Assembly: GCF_026072635.1 (NCBI RefSeq)
Contig: NZ_AP023081.1
Span: 714,501 to 778,500 of the forward strand
Length of the DNA: 64,000 bases
Direction of reading: 5' to 3'
From: Pseudomonas solani
GTDB lineage: Bacteria; Pseudomonadota; Gammaproteobacteria; Pseudomonadales; Pseudomonadaceae
Within the stretch, counting starts at the first letter, position 1, and the number at the start of each line of letters is the position of its first letter. Both the position numbers and the translations under genes were made by a program. The notes below the pieces were generated by a model that worked only from the letters and a program-made list of their open reading frames with translations, did no database searches and was not told the origin of the DNA. Positions 19,391 through 27,753 of the stretch are shown here, piece after piece.

Positions 19391-19467
19391 TTACGGGGGC
19401 TCCGAAAATTGGGATGTCGCCAGCGCCATGCGGGGCGCAATTGCGCGACATTGTATTGATAGCCACA

Positions 19468-19495
19468 ATATCTGTTAACTGGATTATCAAGATAT
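19468..19495. promoter_or_regulatory. Inverted repeat in fpr-finR intergenic region (candidate FinR site)
   Basis: ATATCT (19468-19473) and AGATAT (19490-19495) form an inverted repeat spaced by 16 bp inside an A/T-rich island between fpr and finR, including a nearby GTTAAC. LysR-type activators bind such interrupted dyads. The assignment to FinR rests on gene position only. Confidence 0.4.
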
Positions 19496-19515
19496 AGGTT
19501 ATCGGTTATATCGAT

Positions 19516-20442
19516 ATGCGATTCACTCTCCGTCAATTGCAGGTATTCGTCAGCGTCGCCCAGCAAGGCAGCGTCTCCCGGGCCGCCGAATCACTGTCGC
19601 TGTCACAGTCTGCCGCCAGCACCTCGCTGACCGAGCTGGAGCGCCAATCCGGCTGCCAGCTGTTCGACCGCGTCGGCAAGCGCCTCAGCCTCAACGCCCT
19701 GGGCCACCAGTTGCTGCCCCAGGCGGTGGGGCTGCTGGACCAGGCGCGGGAGATCGAGGACCTGCTCAACGGCAAGAGCGGCTTCGGCTCCCTGTCCGTC
19801 GGCGCCACGCTCACCGTGGGCAACTACCTGGCGACCCTGCTGATCGGCAGCTTCATGCAGCGCCACCCCGAGTGCCAGGTGAGCCTGCATGTGCAGAACA
19901 CGATGAATATCGTCCAGCAGATCGCCCACTACGAACTTGATCTGGGTCTAATCGAAGGCGATTGCCAGCACCCGGATATCGAGGTGTTGCCCTGGGTGGA
20001 AGACGAACTGGTGGTGTTCTGTGCGCCCGGGCATCCGCTGGCGGTTCGCGGCCAGGCCTCGCTGGACGAGCTCAGCCGCGAGGCGTGGATCCTCCGCGAG
20101 CAGGGTTCGGGCACCCGCCTGACCTTCGACCAGGCCATGCGCCACCACCCTACGCCGCTGAATATCCGCCTGGAGCTGGAGCACACCGAAGCCATCAAGC
20201 GGGCCGTGGAGTCGGGGCTGGGCATCAGCTGCATTTCACGCCTGGCGCTGCGCGACGCCTTCCGCCGCGGCAGCCTGGTGGCGCTGGAGACGCCGGGCAT
20301 CGACCTGCGCCGGCAGTTCTACTTCATCTGGCACAAGCAGAAGTACCAGACGGCAGCGATGCGCGAGTTCCTCGACCAGTGCCGCGAACTGACGGCGGGC
20401 GTACGGCGCAGCGACGAGATCGTGCTGCCACCGATCGCCTGA
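19516..20442 (+). CDS. finR: LysR-type regulator FinR
   Basis: This 308-residue LysR-type regulator has an N-terminal winged helix (LRQLQVFVSVAQQGSVSRAAESLSLSQSA) and a C-terminal co-inducer domain. It is divergent from fpr, the arrangement in which P. putida and P. aeruginosa FinR activates fpr in response to superoxide or NADPH/sulfur-assimilation state. There is no strong ribosome site before the ATG at 19516, which suggests weak translation or a leaderless-like message. The stop abuts that of dgkA. Confidence 0.88.
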   Translation: MRFTLRQLQVFVSVAQQGSVSRAAESLSLSQSAASTSLTELERQSGCQLFDRVGKRLSLNALGHQLLPQAVGLLDQAREIEDLLNGKSGFGSLSVGATLTVGNYLATLLIGSFMQRHPECQVSLHVQNTMNIVQQIAHYELDLGLIEGDCQHPDIEVLPWVEDELVVFCAPGHPLAVRGQASLDELSREAWILREQGSGTRLTFDQAMRHHPTPLNIRLELEHTEAIKRAVESGLGISCISRLALRDAFRRGSLVALETPGIDLRRQFYFIWHKQKYQTAAMREFLDQCRELTAGVRRSDEIVLPPIA

Positions 20443-20811
20443 TCACCCCAGGAGGATGGTGGCCCAGACGGCGGTGATCAGGCTCAGGGCGACGAACTGG
20501 GCCGCGCTGCCCATGTCCTTGGCGTTCTTCGACAGCGGGTGGCGATCCAGGGAGATGCGGTCAATGGCCGCCTCCACCGCCGAATTGAGCAACTCGACGA
20601 TCAGCGCCAGCAGGCAGGCGGCGATCATCAGCGCGCGCTCGCCACGGCTGACGTCGAGGAAGAAGGCGATGGGGATCAACACCACGTTGAGCAGCACCAG
20701 TTGGCGGAACGCGGCTTCACCGGTGAAGGCGGCACGCATGCCGTCCAGGGAGTAGCCGGCGGCATTGAGGATACGCTTGAGGCCGGTCTGGCCCTTGAAT
20801 GGCGATGACAT
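20443..20811 (-). CDS. dgkA: Diacylglycerol kinase
   Basis: This 122-residue inner-membrane kinase phosphorylates diacylglycerol to phosphatidic acid, recycling the diacylglycerol from osmoregulated glucan or LPS modification. It has three membrane helices and the signature ELLNSAVEAAIDRISLDRHPLSKNAKDMGSAA, with the catalytic Glu and the metal-binding Glu. The start at 20811 (MSSPFKGQTG) gives the family's usual length; an upstream alternative would add 18 residues. Confidence 0.95.
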   Translation of the reverse strand: MSSPFKGQTGLKRILNAAGYSLDGMRAAFTGEAAFRQLVLLNVVLIPIAFFLDVSRGERALMIAACLLALIVELLNSAVEAAIDRISLDRHPLSKNAKDMGSAAQFVALSLITAVWATILLG

Positions 20812-20886
20812 AGATAGAGGGACTGCTAGGGAAGGAAGGCCGCAGGCTAACCCGCGACGAATCAAATTTGCGTGAAAACCGCCGGC

Positions 20887-21537
20887 TCAGGCCGACGGAA
20901 TCGATTCCATCTGTTGCAACAGCAGTGCCGCCTGGGTGCGGGTGCGCACGCCGAGCTTGCGGAAGATCGCCGTGACGTGGGCTTTGACCGTGGCCTCGGA
21001 AACGCTGAGCTCGAAGGCGATCTGCTTGTTCAGCAGCCCTTCGCAGACCATGGTCAGCACGCGGAACTGCTGCGGCGTCAGGCTGGCGAGGCCGGCGCTG
21101 GCAGCCTTGGCCTCAGCCGACACCGCGACATTCTCCTCGACCTGCGGCGGCCACCAGACATCGCCATCGAGCACCGCGCGCACGGCGCTTTGAATCACTT
21201 CCAGAGGGCTGGATTTGGGGATGAAGCCGCTGGCACCGAACTCACGGGAGCGGACCACGACCGCGGCCTCTTCCTGGGCGGAGATCATCACCACCGGAAT
21301 CTGTGGGTACTGGCCACGCAGCAGCACCAGGCCGGAAAAGCCGTAAGCGCCGGGCATGTTCAGGTCCAGCAGGACCAGGTCCCAGTCGGCCTTTTCGGCC
21401 AGGCGCGATTCGAGCTCGGCGATGCTCGCCGCTTCGACCAGGCGCACGTCCGGGCCGAGCCCGAGCGTCAGCGCCTGGTGCAGGGCGCTGCGGAACAGGG
21501 GGTGATCGTCGGCGATGAGGATTTCGTATGCGGCCAT
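20887..21537 (-). CDS. erdR: LuxR/NarL-family response regulator (ErdR-like)
   Basis: This 216-residue two-domain regulator has a receiver with DD at residues 10-11 (ILIADDHPLF), phospho-acceptor Asp in LVLLDLNMPG, then SAQ and PKSS, and a C-terminal LuxR helix-turn-helix (LTPQQFRVLTMVCEGLLNKQIAFELSVSEATVKAH). Its place next to dgkA and its sequence fit ErdR of Pseudomonas, which activates ethanol and acetate oxidation (acs, exaA-related) genes. The start at 21537 has AAGGA upstream. Confidence 0.87.
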   Translation of the reverse strand: MAAYEILIADDHPLFRSALHQALTLGLGPDVRLVEAASIAELESRLAEKADWDLVLLDLNMPGAYGFSGLVLLRGQYPQIPVVMISAQEEAAVVVRSREFGASGFIPKSSPLEVIQSAVRAVLDGDVWWPPQVEENVAVSAEAKAASAGLASLTPQQFRVLTMVCEGLLNKQIAFELSVSEATVKAHVTAIFRKLGVRTRTQAALLLQQMESIPSA

Positions 21538-21634
21538 GGGCGTGTCCTTTTTCTTGTGGGCCCAGAGATGCTGCCGATCTTGTCGGAAACACCCGGCACG
21601 GGGGAGGTGCCGCCTCTGCCAAGCCCTGAACTGC

Positions 21635-21651
21635 TTACGGGTTGGCCGTAA
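21635..21651. promoter_or_regulatory. Inverted repeat TTACGG-N5-CCGTAA between erdR and EamA gene
   Basis: A perfect 6-bp dyad (21635-21640 and 21646-21651) lies in the 202-bp divergent intergenic region. A further TTACGG occurs at 21701-21706. It could be an operator for the flanking genes. Confidence 0.35.
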
Positions 21652-21739
21652 AGCGGCGCTCAGCATGCCGACCCGCAACGGGGTGGTCAAGCAGGCATCT
21701 TTACGGCAAAGTCTGCGCCTTTGCCCGCCGAGAATCACC

Positions 21740-22648
21740 ATGCGAAGCCACGCCCTGCGCGCCGATATCCTGATGCTGATCACCGCCGCCATCTGGGGTG
21801 CCGCATTCGTCGCTCAGCGCCTGGGCATGGATGCCATCGGTCCCTTCCTCTATACCGGCCTGCGCTTCACCCTCGGCGCCCTGGTGCTGCTACCGCTGCT
21901 GTTCCTGCTGCCACGCCCGGCACCGAAAGCGCCACTGAACCGGGGCATGCTGCTGGGCGGGGTGCTGATGGGCCTGGCCCTGTCGCTGGGCATCAACCTG
22001 CAGCAGGTGGGCCTGCTGTTCACCAGCGTGACCAACTCGGGCTTCATCACCGGGCTATACGTGATCATCGTGCCGCTGCTGGGGTTGCTGCTGGGCCACC
22101 GCACCGGCATGGGCACCTGGCTGGGCGCGGGCCTGGCCGTTGCGGGCATGTTCCTGCTCAGCGTCGGTGAGAACTTCCAGGTCGCCTCGGGCGACTGGCT
22201 GCAGCTGTGCGGCGCCTTCGTCTGGGGCGTGCATGTGTTGCTGGTGGGCTTCTTCGCCAGCCGCTATGACCCGATCCGCCTGGCCATCCTGCAGTTCGTC
22301 ACCTGCGCGGTGATCAGCATGGTGCTGGCCATGGTGCTGGAGGAGATCCGCCTCGACGCCATCCTCGCGGCCGGCCCGGCGATCCTCTATGGCGGCGTCA
22401 TCGCCGTAGCCATCGGCTACACCCTGCAGGTGGTGGCGCAAAAACATGCCATCGCCTCGCACGCGGCGATCATCCTGTCCCTGGAAGCGGTGTTCGCCGC
22501 CATCGCCGGTGCCCTGTTGCTGGACGAATCACTGCATGCCCGTGGCTACCTGGGCTGCGGCCTGATGTTCGTCGGCATGCTGATTGCGCAGCTGTGGCCG
22601 CAACGCAAGGCTGCGGCCGCAAGCCCAGAGGCGGCCTCTCAGAGATAG
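21740..22648 (+). CDS. EamA/DMT-superfamily inner-membrane transporter
   Basis: This 302-residue protein has ten predicted membrane helices in two EamA repeats (ILMLITAAIWGAAFVAQRLGMD; LCGAFVWGVHVLLVGFFASRYDP). Members export amino acids, metabolites or drugs; the substrate cannot be inferred. The start at 21740 lacks a strong ribosome site. The last 10 bp overlap the convergent tapT gene. Confidence 0.88.
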   Translation: MRSHALRADILMLITAAIWGAAFVAQRLGMDAIGPFLYTGLRFTLGALVLLPLLFLLPRPAPKAPLNRGMLLGGVLMGLALSLGINLQQVGLLFTSVTNSGFITGLYVIIVPLLGLLLGHRTGMGTWLGAGLAVAGMFLLSVGENFQVASGDWLQLCGAFVWGVHVLLVGFFASRYDPIRLAILQFVTCAVISMVLAMVLEEIRLDAILAAGPAILYGGVIAVAIGYTLQVVAQKHAIASHAAIILSLEAVFAAIAGALLLDESLHARGYLGCGLMFVGMLIAQLWPQRKAAAASPEAASQR

Positions 22649-23352
22649 GGGCTGAGTGCCTGGTGGGCCGGGCTGGCCAGGTCCAGCGGCAGGGCGCGCT
22701 TGGCACCGATGTAGTGCTCGGTGAATACATCCAGGTAGGCGTTCAGCGCCCCTGCTGCACGCTCATCCCCGGCCAGTTCCAGGCACAACGCCGCCACTTC
22801 GGCGGTACACAGGTGCTCCTCGCGATTGGAGCGGCGCAGGCGATAGCGGGAAATCTGCTCCGGCTGCAGGCTGAGCACCGGGAAGCGATCCAGGTAGGGG
22901 CTCTTGCGGAACATCTTGCGGGCTTCGCTCCAGGTGGCGTCCAGCAGAATGAACAGCGGGCGCTTGCCCTCCTCCACCTGCACGTCGCTGACCACCCGTG
23001 ATTGCGGCTCGACATACTCACCCGGGAACACCAGGTAGGGCTGCCATTGCGGGTCGTCGAGCAGGGCGATGATCGCCGGGTCGACCTCGGTGCGGGACCA
23101 GCCGAATGCGGCCGTATCGGCCACGATGTCGGCGATCAGCCAGCCGGTGTTGCTCGGCTTCATCGGCTCCGAGCAGTACATGAACAGGCACACGCCCGAA
23201 CGCACATCCACCTGGGGGCGCAGCGCGCAGAAGCAGTATTCGGCGATCACCCGGCAACCCGGGCAGCGTGGCGAACGGGCGCCACGGGCGACGAAGGGGC
23301 GGGTACTGCGCGCCAGGCACTCGGCGCGCAGGCGGGAAACGGCGTGACTCAT
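22639..23352 (-). CDS. tapT: tRNA-uridine aminocarboxypropyltransferase TapT (DTW domain)
   Basis: This 237-residue DTW/DUF1062-like enzyme puts a 3-amino-3-carboxypropyl group on U47 of tRNA (acp3U) using SAM. The DTW motif is seen as DATWSEARKM, and an N-terminal zinc site CPGCRVIAEYCFC is present. The start overlaps the stop of the upstream nitrilase-family gene by four bases (ATGA at 23349-23352), so the two are translationally coupled. The C terminus overlaps the EamA gene end to end. Confidence 0.9.
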   Translation of the reverse strand: MSHAVSRLRAECLARSTRPFVARGARSPRCPGCRVIAEYCFCALRPQVDVRSGVCLFMYCSEPMKPSNTGWLIADIVADTAAFGWSRTEVDPAIIALLDDPQWQPYLVFPGEYVEPQSRVVSDVQVEEGKRPLFILLDATWSEARKMFRKSPYLDRFPVLSLQPEQISRYRLRRSNREEHLCTAEVAALCLELAGDERAAGALNAYLDVFTEHYIGAKRALPLDLASPAHQALSPYL

Positions 23353-24260
23353 CGGGTAACGGTCCAGTGCAACTGATAGAGGTCGTGGCGCCTGTCCTGG
23401 CCGTTGCGCACGGCACCCTGCTGGCGCAGTTGCGCAAGGCGGGCGAGGTCCAGGTCGGCGATCGCGAAGGATTCGATATTGGCGTCCGCCTGGGCCAGCA
23501 CGGCGTCGGGCGGGAATGGCAGGTCGGCCGGGCTGAAGATCGCCGACTGGCTGTACTGGGTGTCGACGTTGTCCACGCCACGCAGCAGGCCGACGCCGCC
23601 GGCGATGGCGACGTAGCACTCGTTCTCCACCGCGCGGGCCTGGGCGCAGAGCCGCACGCGCAGGTAGCCGTGGCGGGTGTCGGTCCAGAACGGCACCAGC
23701 AGGATCTCAAGCCCCTGCTCGCGCAGCAGCCGCGGCAGCTCGGGGAACTCCACGTCGTAGCAGACGAGGATGCCGACCCGGCCGACATCGCTGTCGAACA
23801 CCTGCAGGCTGTTGCCACCTTCCAGGCCCCAGGCTTCACGCTCGTTGGGGGTGATGTGCAGCTTGGGCTGGCGATCCCGGCTGCCATCGCGGTGGTACAA
23901 CCAGCTCATGTTGAGCATGCGCCCACCCTCTTCCAGCGGCAGGCTGCCCGGGCACAGATTGACCCGGTAACGCTGGGCCAGGCGTGAGAACGCGGCCAGC
24001 AGCGGCTCGGTGTACTCGGCGAGCTTGCGCATCTGCGCAGGGCCCTGGGCGAAACGTGCGCCCTTGAGCAGATTGACGTGGAAGAACTCGGGGAACACAG
24101 CCAGGTCGACGCCATAACCGGCGAGGGTCGCCACCGTGTGTTCCAGGGCATCCAGCAGGGCCGGCAGCTCACTGCTCTGGCCGAGCGCCCACTGCACGGT
24201 GGCGACACGCACGGGGCGGCGTTGCTGGGCAAGCGGCAGGGCGGTTTCCGGGCCTGGCAT
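23349..24260 (-). CDS. Carbon-nitrogen hydrolase (nitrilase superfamily)
   Basis: This 303-residue protein has the catalytic triad of the superfamily: Glu in AVFPEFFHV, Lys in QPKLHITPNE and Cys in ILVCYDVEFPE. Such enzymes cut amides, nitriles or carbamoyl groups; the substrate is unknown. It sits upstream of tapT with a 4-base overlap and has AGGAG before the ATG at 24260. The C-terminal extension after the Cys region (QYSQSAIFSP...) is typical of branch-10-like uncharacterised members. Confidence 0.9.
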   Translation of the reverse strand: MPGPETALPLAQQRRPVRVATVQWALGQSSELPALLDALEHTVATLAGYGVDLAVFPEFFHVNLLKGARFAQGPAQMRKLAEYTEPLLAAFSRLAQRYRVNLCPGSLPLEEGGRMLNMSWLYHRDGSRDRQPKLHITPNEREAWGLEGGNSLQVFDSDVGRVGILVCYDVEFPELPRLLREQGLEILLVPFWTDTRHGYLRVRLCAQARAVENECYVAIAGGVGLLRGVDNVDTQYSQSAIFSPADLPFPPDAVLAQADANIESFAIADLDLARLAQLRQQGAVRNGQDRRHDLYQLHWTVTR

Positions 24261-24354
24261 GGCGGGCTCCTGAAGGGCGGGGGAATGCCGCGCAGTTTAC
24301 CTGCGCCTCCACGGAAAAGGGCGGCCGCAGCCGCCCTTCTGTCCGCGCCCGCAC

Positions 24355-26055
24355 TCAGAAGGTGTGGTTGAGCGCCAGGCCGATGAAGTGGATCTGGGTC
24401 TTGTACTCGCCCTTGTAGTTGCCGCCGTTGCCGGTGCAGCGCACGCCGCTGTCGACATAGGGGCCACCGCTGCCGGGAACCCAGCCGGCCGGGGAGCAGT
24501 TGTCGGTGTAGTCCATCTTGCCGGTGTCGAACTGCACGAAGCTGTAGGCGAGGTCCACCGAGGTGTCCTTGAACAGCTTGTAGTTGGCGCCAAAGGACAT
24601 CCAGTAGCGATCTGCGTCGGGGAAGCCCGGGTGGCGGGTGGTGGAGCCGCTGACCGGGCTCTTGTCGTAGGCGACGCCGGTGCGCAGCAGCAGGTCGTCG
24701 CTGTACTGGTAGTTCATCCCCAGGGAGATCTTGTAGGTGTCGTTCCAGTCCTGCTTGACGTTGAGGTCACCCTCGGTGACGCCATTGAAGTAGGGATACC
24801 CGGCGACCTGGTCAAGACCAACGCCGATGGTGTCCAGCCGCGAGTGGCGGGTCCAGGTGACGTCGGCCATCAGCGCGACCTTGTCGTTGAGCTGGTGGAA
24901 GGCGTTGATGGACAGCGACTCGGGGGTGTCGATCGAGGTGCTGGCGTTGGAGTTAGGGTGGAGGCGGCTGGCAGCGAAGTCGCCGGGGTTGATCCAGTTG
25001 GATGGATCGAGCACCTGCTCCAGCGCATCCTGTGGCGGCAAGGTGATGATCCCGAGATCGATACCGCCGCTCAGGTCTGTCGTGGGGGAAGGAACGGCCC
25101 CCTGGACACCGGCGAAGCTCCATTTCGATTCGCCTTCCAGCGTGTGCTTGATATGAGAGCGGTAGGAGACACCGAAGCGAGTGAACTCGGTGGGCTCCCA
25201 CAGGTAGCCGATGTTCCAACCGAAGCCCCAGTCATCGCCCTTGGCGCGGAAGTAGCCATCGCCCTGGACGTTGTCCGAGAAATTGGACGCCACACAGTCC
25301 ACGAAGGAGTCACCGGTCTGCCCGTCACAGCTACTGATTTCGGTGGGCACGTTGACGCCATAGAGCAGCGGGATCGCGAACTGCCCGAGAGGCGACGCCG
25401 CCAGTTCGGTGACATCCTGGTTGGCCGCGACGAACTGCCCGGCCAATTGCCTCGACGCGCCTTTCACATCCGCCGCGCCACGCTGGATCGACTTGATGTA
25501 CTGGGCCGAGACGCCGAAGCCGATGCTGTGATGCTCGTTGAAGCGGTAAGCGATGCTGGGGTTGAAGTTGACCGTCTCCAGGCTCGCCGACTGGATGCCG
25601 TAGCGGCCGCTCCAGTCCTCCTCGTAATCCAGCTTGGCGCCGTAGGGCACGAAGATGCCCATGCCGATGGTGACGTTGTCGTTGATCTCCTTGGAGAAGT
25701 AAAAGTTCGGCGCCGCCGCGGCGTCGGGCAGGTAGGAACCGGCATCGCCATCACCCGTGCCGGTGGGGTTGCCGAACAGGTCGGTGGAACCCTTGTCTTC
25801 GTATTCGCCCTTGGGGATCAGGATGCTCATTCCCGAGGTCATCTGGGTGCCCTTTAAGCGGGCCAGCCCGGCGGGGTTGTAGAAAATCACGGAGGGGTCC
25901 GCCGCTTCCGCGCCATTGGCATGGGCGGTGCCCTGGGCAGAGACGGATTGCGAACCGAAGTGGTACCCGGACGCCAGGACCGGGGGGGTGAATGTAAGCA
26001 CCAGGCTGCCGCCGCAAAACGCGGTAAGCCAGCCGGCAGGACGAGTTATTGTCAT
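24355..26055 (-). CDS. FadL-family outer-membrane long-chain fatty acid/hydrophobic compound porin, extended
   Basis: This 566-residue precursor has a signal peptide (cleavage near PVLA-SGYHFG), an N-terminal FadL hatch (ANGAEAADPSVIFYNPAGLARLKG), a beta-barrel and a C-terminal Phe (LALNHTF). FadL proteins pass long-chain fatty acids or other hydrophobic molecules through the outer membrane laterally. It is about 100 residues longer than the usual 420-470. Extra loops lie at about residues 195-265 and 318-375, plus a late one at about 518-545. Two of these carry a Cys pair (C243/C254 and C520/C540). The start at 26055 (MTITRPAG) is the first Met before the signal and has GGGAG upstream. Confidence 0.85.
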   Translation of the reverse strand: MTITRPAGWLTAFCGGSLVLTFTPPVLASGYHFGSQSVSAQGTAHANGAEAADPSVIFYNPAGLARLKGTQMTSGMSILIPKGEYEDKGSTDLFGNPTGTGDGDAGSYLPDAAAAPNFYFSKEINDNVTIGMGIFVPYGAKLDYEEDWSGRYGIQSASLETVNFNPSIAYRFNEHHSIGFGVSAQYIKSIQRGAADVKGASRQLAGQFVAANQDVTELAASPLGQFAIPLLYGVNVPTEISSCDGQTGDSFVDCVASNFSDNVQGDGYFRAKGDDWGFGWNIGYLWEPTEFTRFGVSYRSHIKHTLEGESKWSFAGVQGAVPSPTTDLSGGIDLGIITLPPQDALEQVLDPSNWINPGDFAASRLHPNSNASTSIDTPESLSINAFHQLNDKVALMADVTWTRHSRLDTIGVGLDQVAGYPYFNGVTEGDLNVKQDWNDTYKISLGMNYQYSDDLLLRTGVAYDKSPVSGSTTRHPGFPDADRYWMSFGANYKLFKDTSVDLAYSFVQFDTGKMDYTDNCSPAGWVPGSGGPYVDSGVRCTGNGGNYKGEYKTQIHFIGLALNHTF

Positions 26056-26768
26056 TGTTCTCGACTCCCAACTTTTTAAGACGGCACTCGGGAGCACCGT
26101 TGACGCAGCTTTCCTCTTTGGCCCGCACGCACGTGTTTCTGGGGTTTGGCCGGCCAACCTCACTGGACGCCGGGGGACGTCCGTTTTTTGTGACAGTTCG
26201 TGTTTCCCGCACTATCCCCAACCTTTAGTCGTGGTGACCCGCAAGGTCGGCGACGGGGGTAACACCCAAGGACAGATGACCGACTGGTTGACGAAAAACC
26301 CGCCGCTTCGCTTATCCGCAGCGGGGTGGCATGCCGCCGCCTGTCACGGCGGATCACGGCCCGGGGCCTCTCCGCATGACGCTGTTACCGATTGCCCCGT
26401 CCGCCTGAAGCCACCTCCCGACGAAGGCCCGCTGCGGCCAGCATTTCGCCGCCATGGGGAAATTCACGAAAAACGGCAAGAGACCCCCTACGAGACGGCC
26501 AATCGCCATCCGCCTCTGAAGCGACAGACCGGTACGCTGGAATTTGATTCAAGGGAGATTTCGTGCGGGGCACGGCAGACAGGTCCGCGCGCTGCCGCAC
26601 AGGAGGAAAGCCTTGATAGGCGGGAGATTGCGGGAAGGACCGATTGCCTCTTGATCTGCCTCGCCCGCTTGTTCAGGATGCGCCAACGATGAGGCCGGGC
26701 GATTTCAAGGTGACGCTGAACACCTGCGCCAACCTCGGGTCAAAGGCTGCCAACCGTTGGAGATTTTC
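26056..26768. other. 713-bp region without a convincing gene
   Basis: This lies between the fadL start and the next gene. Open frames run through it but have neither recognisable domains nor typical Pseudomonas composition. A + strand dyad GGACG / CGTCC at 26165-26182 is followed by GTTTTTT (26183-26189), resembling a terminator, but no + strand gene precedes it. The fadL promoter should lie in the first 150 bp; I cannot name it. Confidence 0.5.
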
Positions 26769-27185
26769 ATGCCGCGCCACCTCGTACTCGCACTCGCACT
26801 CGCTTTGCCCTTCACCGCCCAGGCCGCCTCGCTGAAGGACTTCGAGCTGACCAAAATGCTGGAGAAGGTGGCGGAAGAAAGCAGTGTCGGCACGCCGCGG
26901 GCGATCAACGAAGACATCCTCGACCAGGGTTACACCGTGTCGGGAGCGGAACTGGTGAACCACCTGAGCGTGCGCGAGGCGCATGCAGCGCAAATGCGCG
27001 CCAACCCGGACTCCATGCGAGCGCAACTGGCCAACAGCGTGTGTCGCAACAATGGCTACCGCCAATTGCTGGCCCGCGGTGCCGCGCTGCGCTACGAGTT
27101 CAGCGAATACAAGACCAATCGCCCGGTGGGCAGCGAGCGCTTCATTGCCAGCGATTGCGGCCTCAAGAGCCAGCCTGCGAACTGA
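26769..27185 (+). CDS. Exported protein, PA3611-like (quorum-sensing-regulated family)
   Basis: This 138-residue precursor begins with a signal peptide (MPRHLVLALALALPFTAQA, cleavage near AQA-ASL). The mature part has a helical region (KDFELTKMLEKVAEESSVGTPRAI) and two cysteines (SVCRNN, ASDCGLK), probably a disulfide. It matches my memory of P. aeruginosa PA3611, a small periplasmic protein reported as quorum-sensing regulated and of known structure but unknown mechanism. The ATG at 26769 follows GGAG by 6 bp; an upstream TTG at 26757 is less likely. Confidence 0.75.
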   Translation: MPRHLVLALALALPFTAQAASLKDFELTKMLEKVAEESSVGTPRAINEDILDQGYTVSGAELVNHLSVREAHAAQMRANPDSMRAQLANSVCRNNGYRQLLARGAALRYEFSEYKTNRPVGSERFIASDCGLKSQPAN

Positions 27186-27196
27186 AACTCAGCCGC

Positions 27197-27391
27197 TCAA
27201 TCCTTGGCGGCACGCCGCTGCTCGTCGTCGGCGCGAAGCTCCGCCAGCAGCGCCTCCATATAACGTGACCGGCGCAGGCCGCCGTCCAGCCTGCGCTGGC
27301 ACTCCTCTTCCAGACTCAGACCGTTGGTGAGCGCGGCCTGCTGCAACATGCGATAAAGCTCGAGGTCGATCTCCAGACTCAGCTTGGGCAT
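27197..27391 (-). CDS. Small ribbon-helix-helix (Arc/MetJ-like) protein
   Basis: This 64-residue product begins PKLSLEIDLELYRMLQQAALTNGLSLEEECQRRLDGGL, a beta strand followed by two helices as in Arc/MetJ DNA-binding domains or solitary antitoxin-like proteins. A strong ribosome site (GGAGGAGGGG) precedes the ATG at 27391. There is no partner toxin gene next to it. It converges on the PA3611-like gene, 11 bp between stops. It would bind DNA as a dimer; the target is unknown. Confidence 0.72.
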   Translation of the reverse strand: MPKLSLEIDLELYRMLQQAALTNGLSLEEECQRRLDGGLRRSRYMEALLAELRADDEQRRAAKD

Positions 27392-27753
27392 GCCTGCCCC
27401 TCCTCCGCCTATTCCTGCACGGTCCACGCAAGCCGGGCTTGCCCGGGCCTCCCTTTAACTTCGTGTGTCTACAGTGGCAGGTTAGGTGAGGCCTGGAGCG
27501 GTGCCACTGCCCTGAAGGGAGGCGCCGACAGATTCCGACAAACGCGACCGATAGCCACGACGAAACAATCCCCCTCCTATCCTCCGCGTATCGGCGGGCG
27601 CCAACTGGAAAAGATCCCGGGGCTGAAGCAAGCTGTAAATGAGCGCTCAGCGGCCCGCGTGGATGCGGCCCGGACAATCGATGACGCTCTGCGCGATGCG
27701 ACGGCCTCGATGTTCGACGCACTGCGATGCAGTTGATGAGCAAGGAGAACACT
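27392..27753. other. Intergenic region with TGAGCGCTCA palindrome and a start-less reading frame
   Basis: The region upstream of the LOG gene contains TGAGCGCTCA at 27640-27649. A + strand frame stays open from about 27454 to a TGA at 27734-27736, without an ATG near its beginning. Its last ~45 codons (LEKIPGLKQAVNERS...) look protein-like. No RNA gene was recognised. Confidence 0.45.

Noticed and set aside
26165..26189. Hairpin plus T run as a terminator
   Set aside because: No plus-strand gene ends before it and the loop is long, so only noted in the gap entry.
25916..26692. Plus-strand open frame covering the fadL start and gap
   Set aside because: Starts inside fadL antisense, no domain, and composition unlike neighbouring genes.
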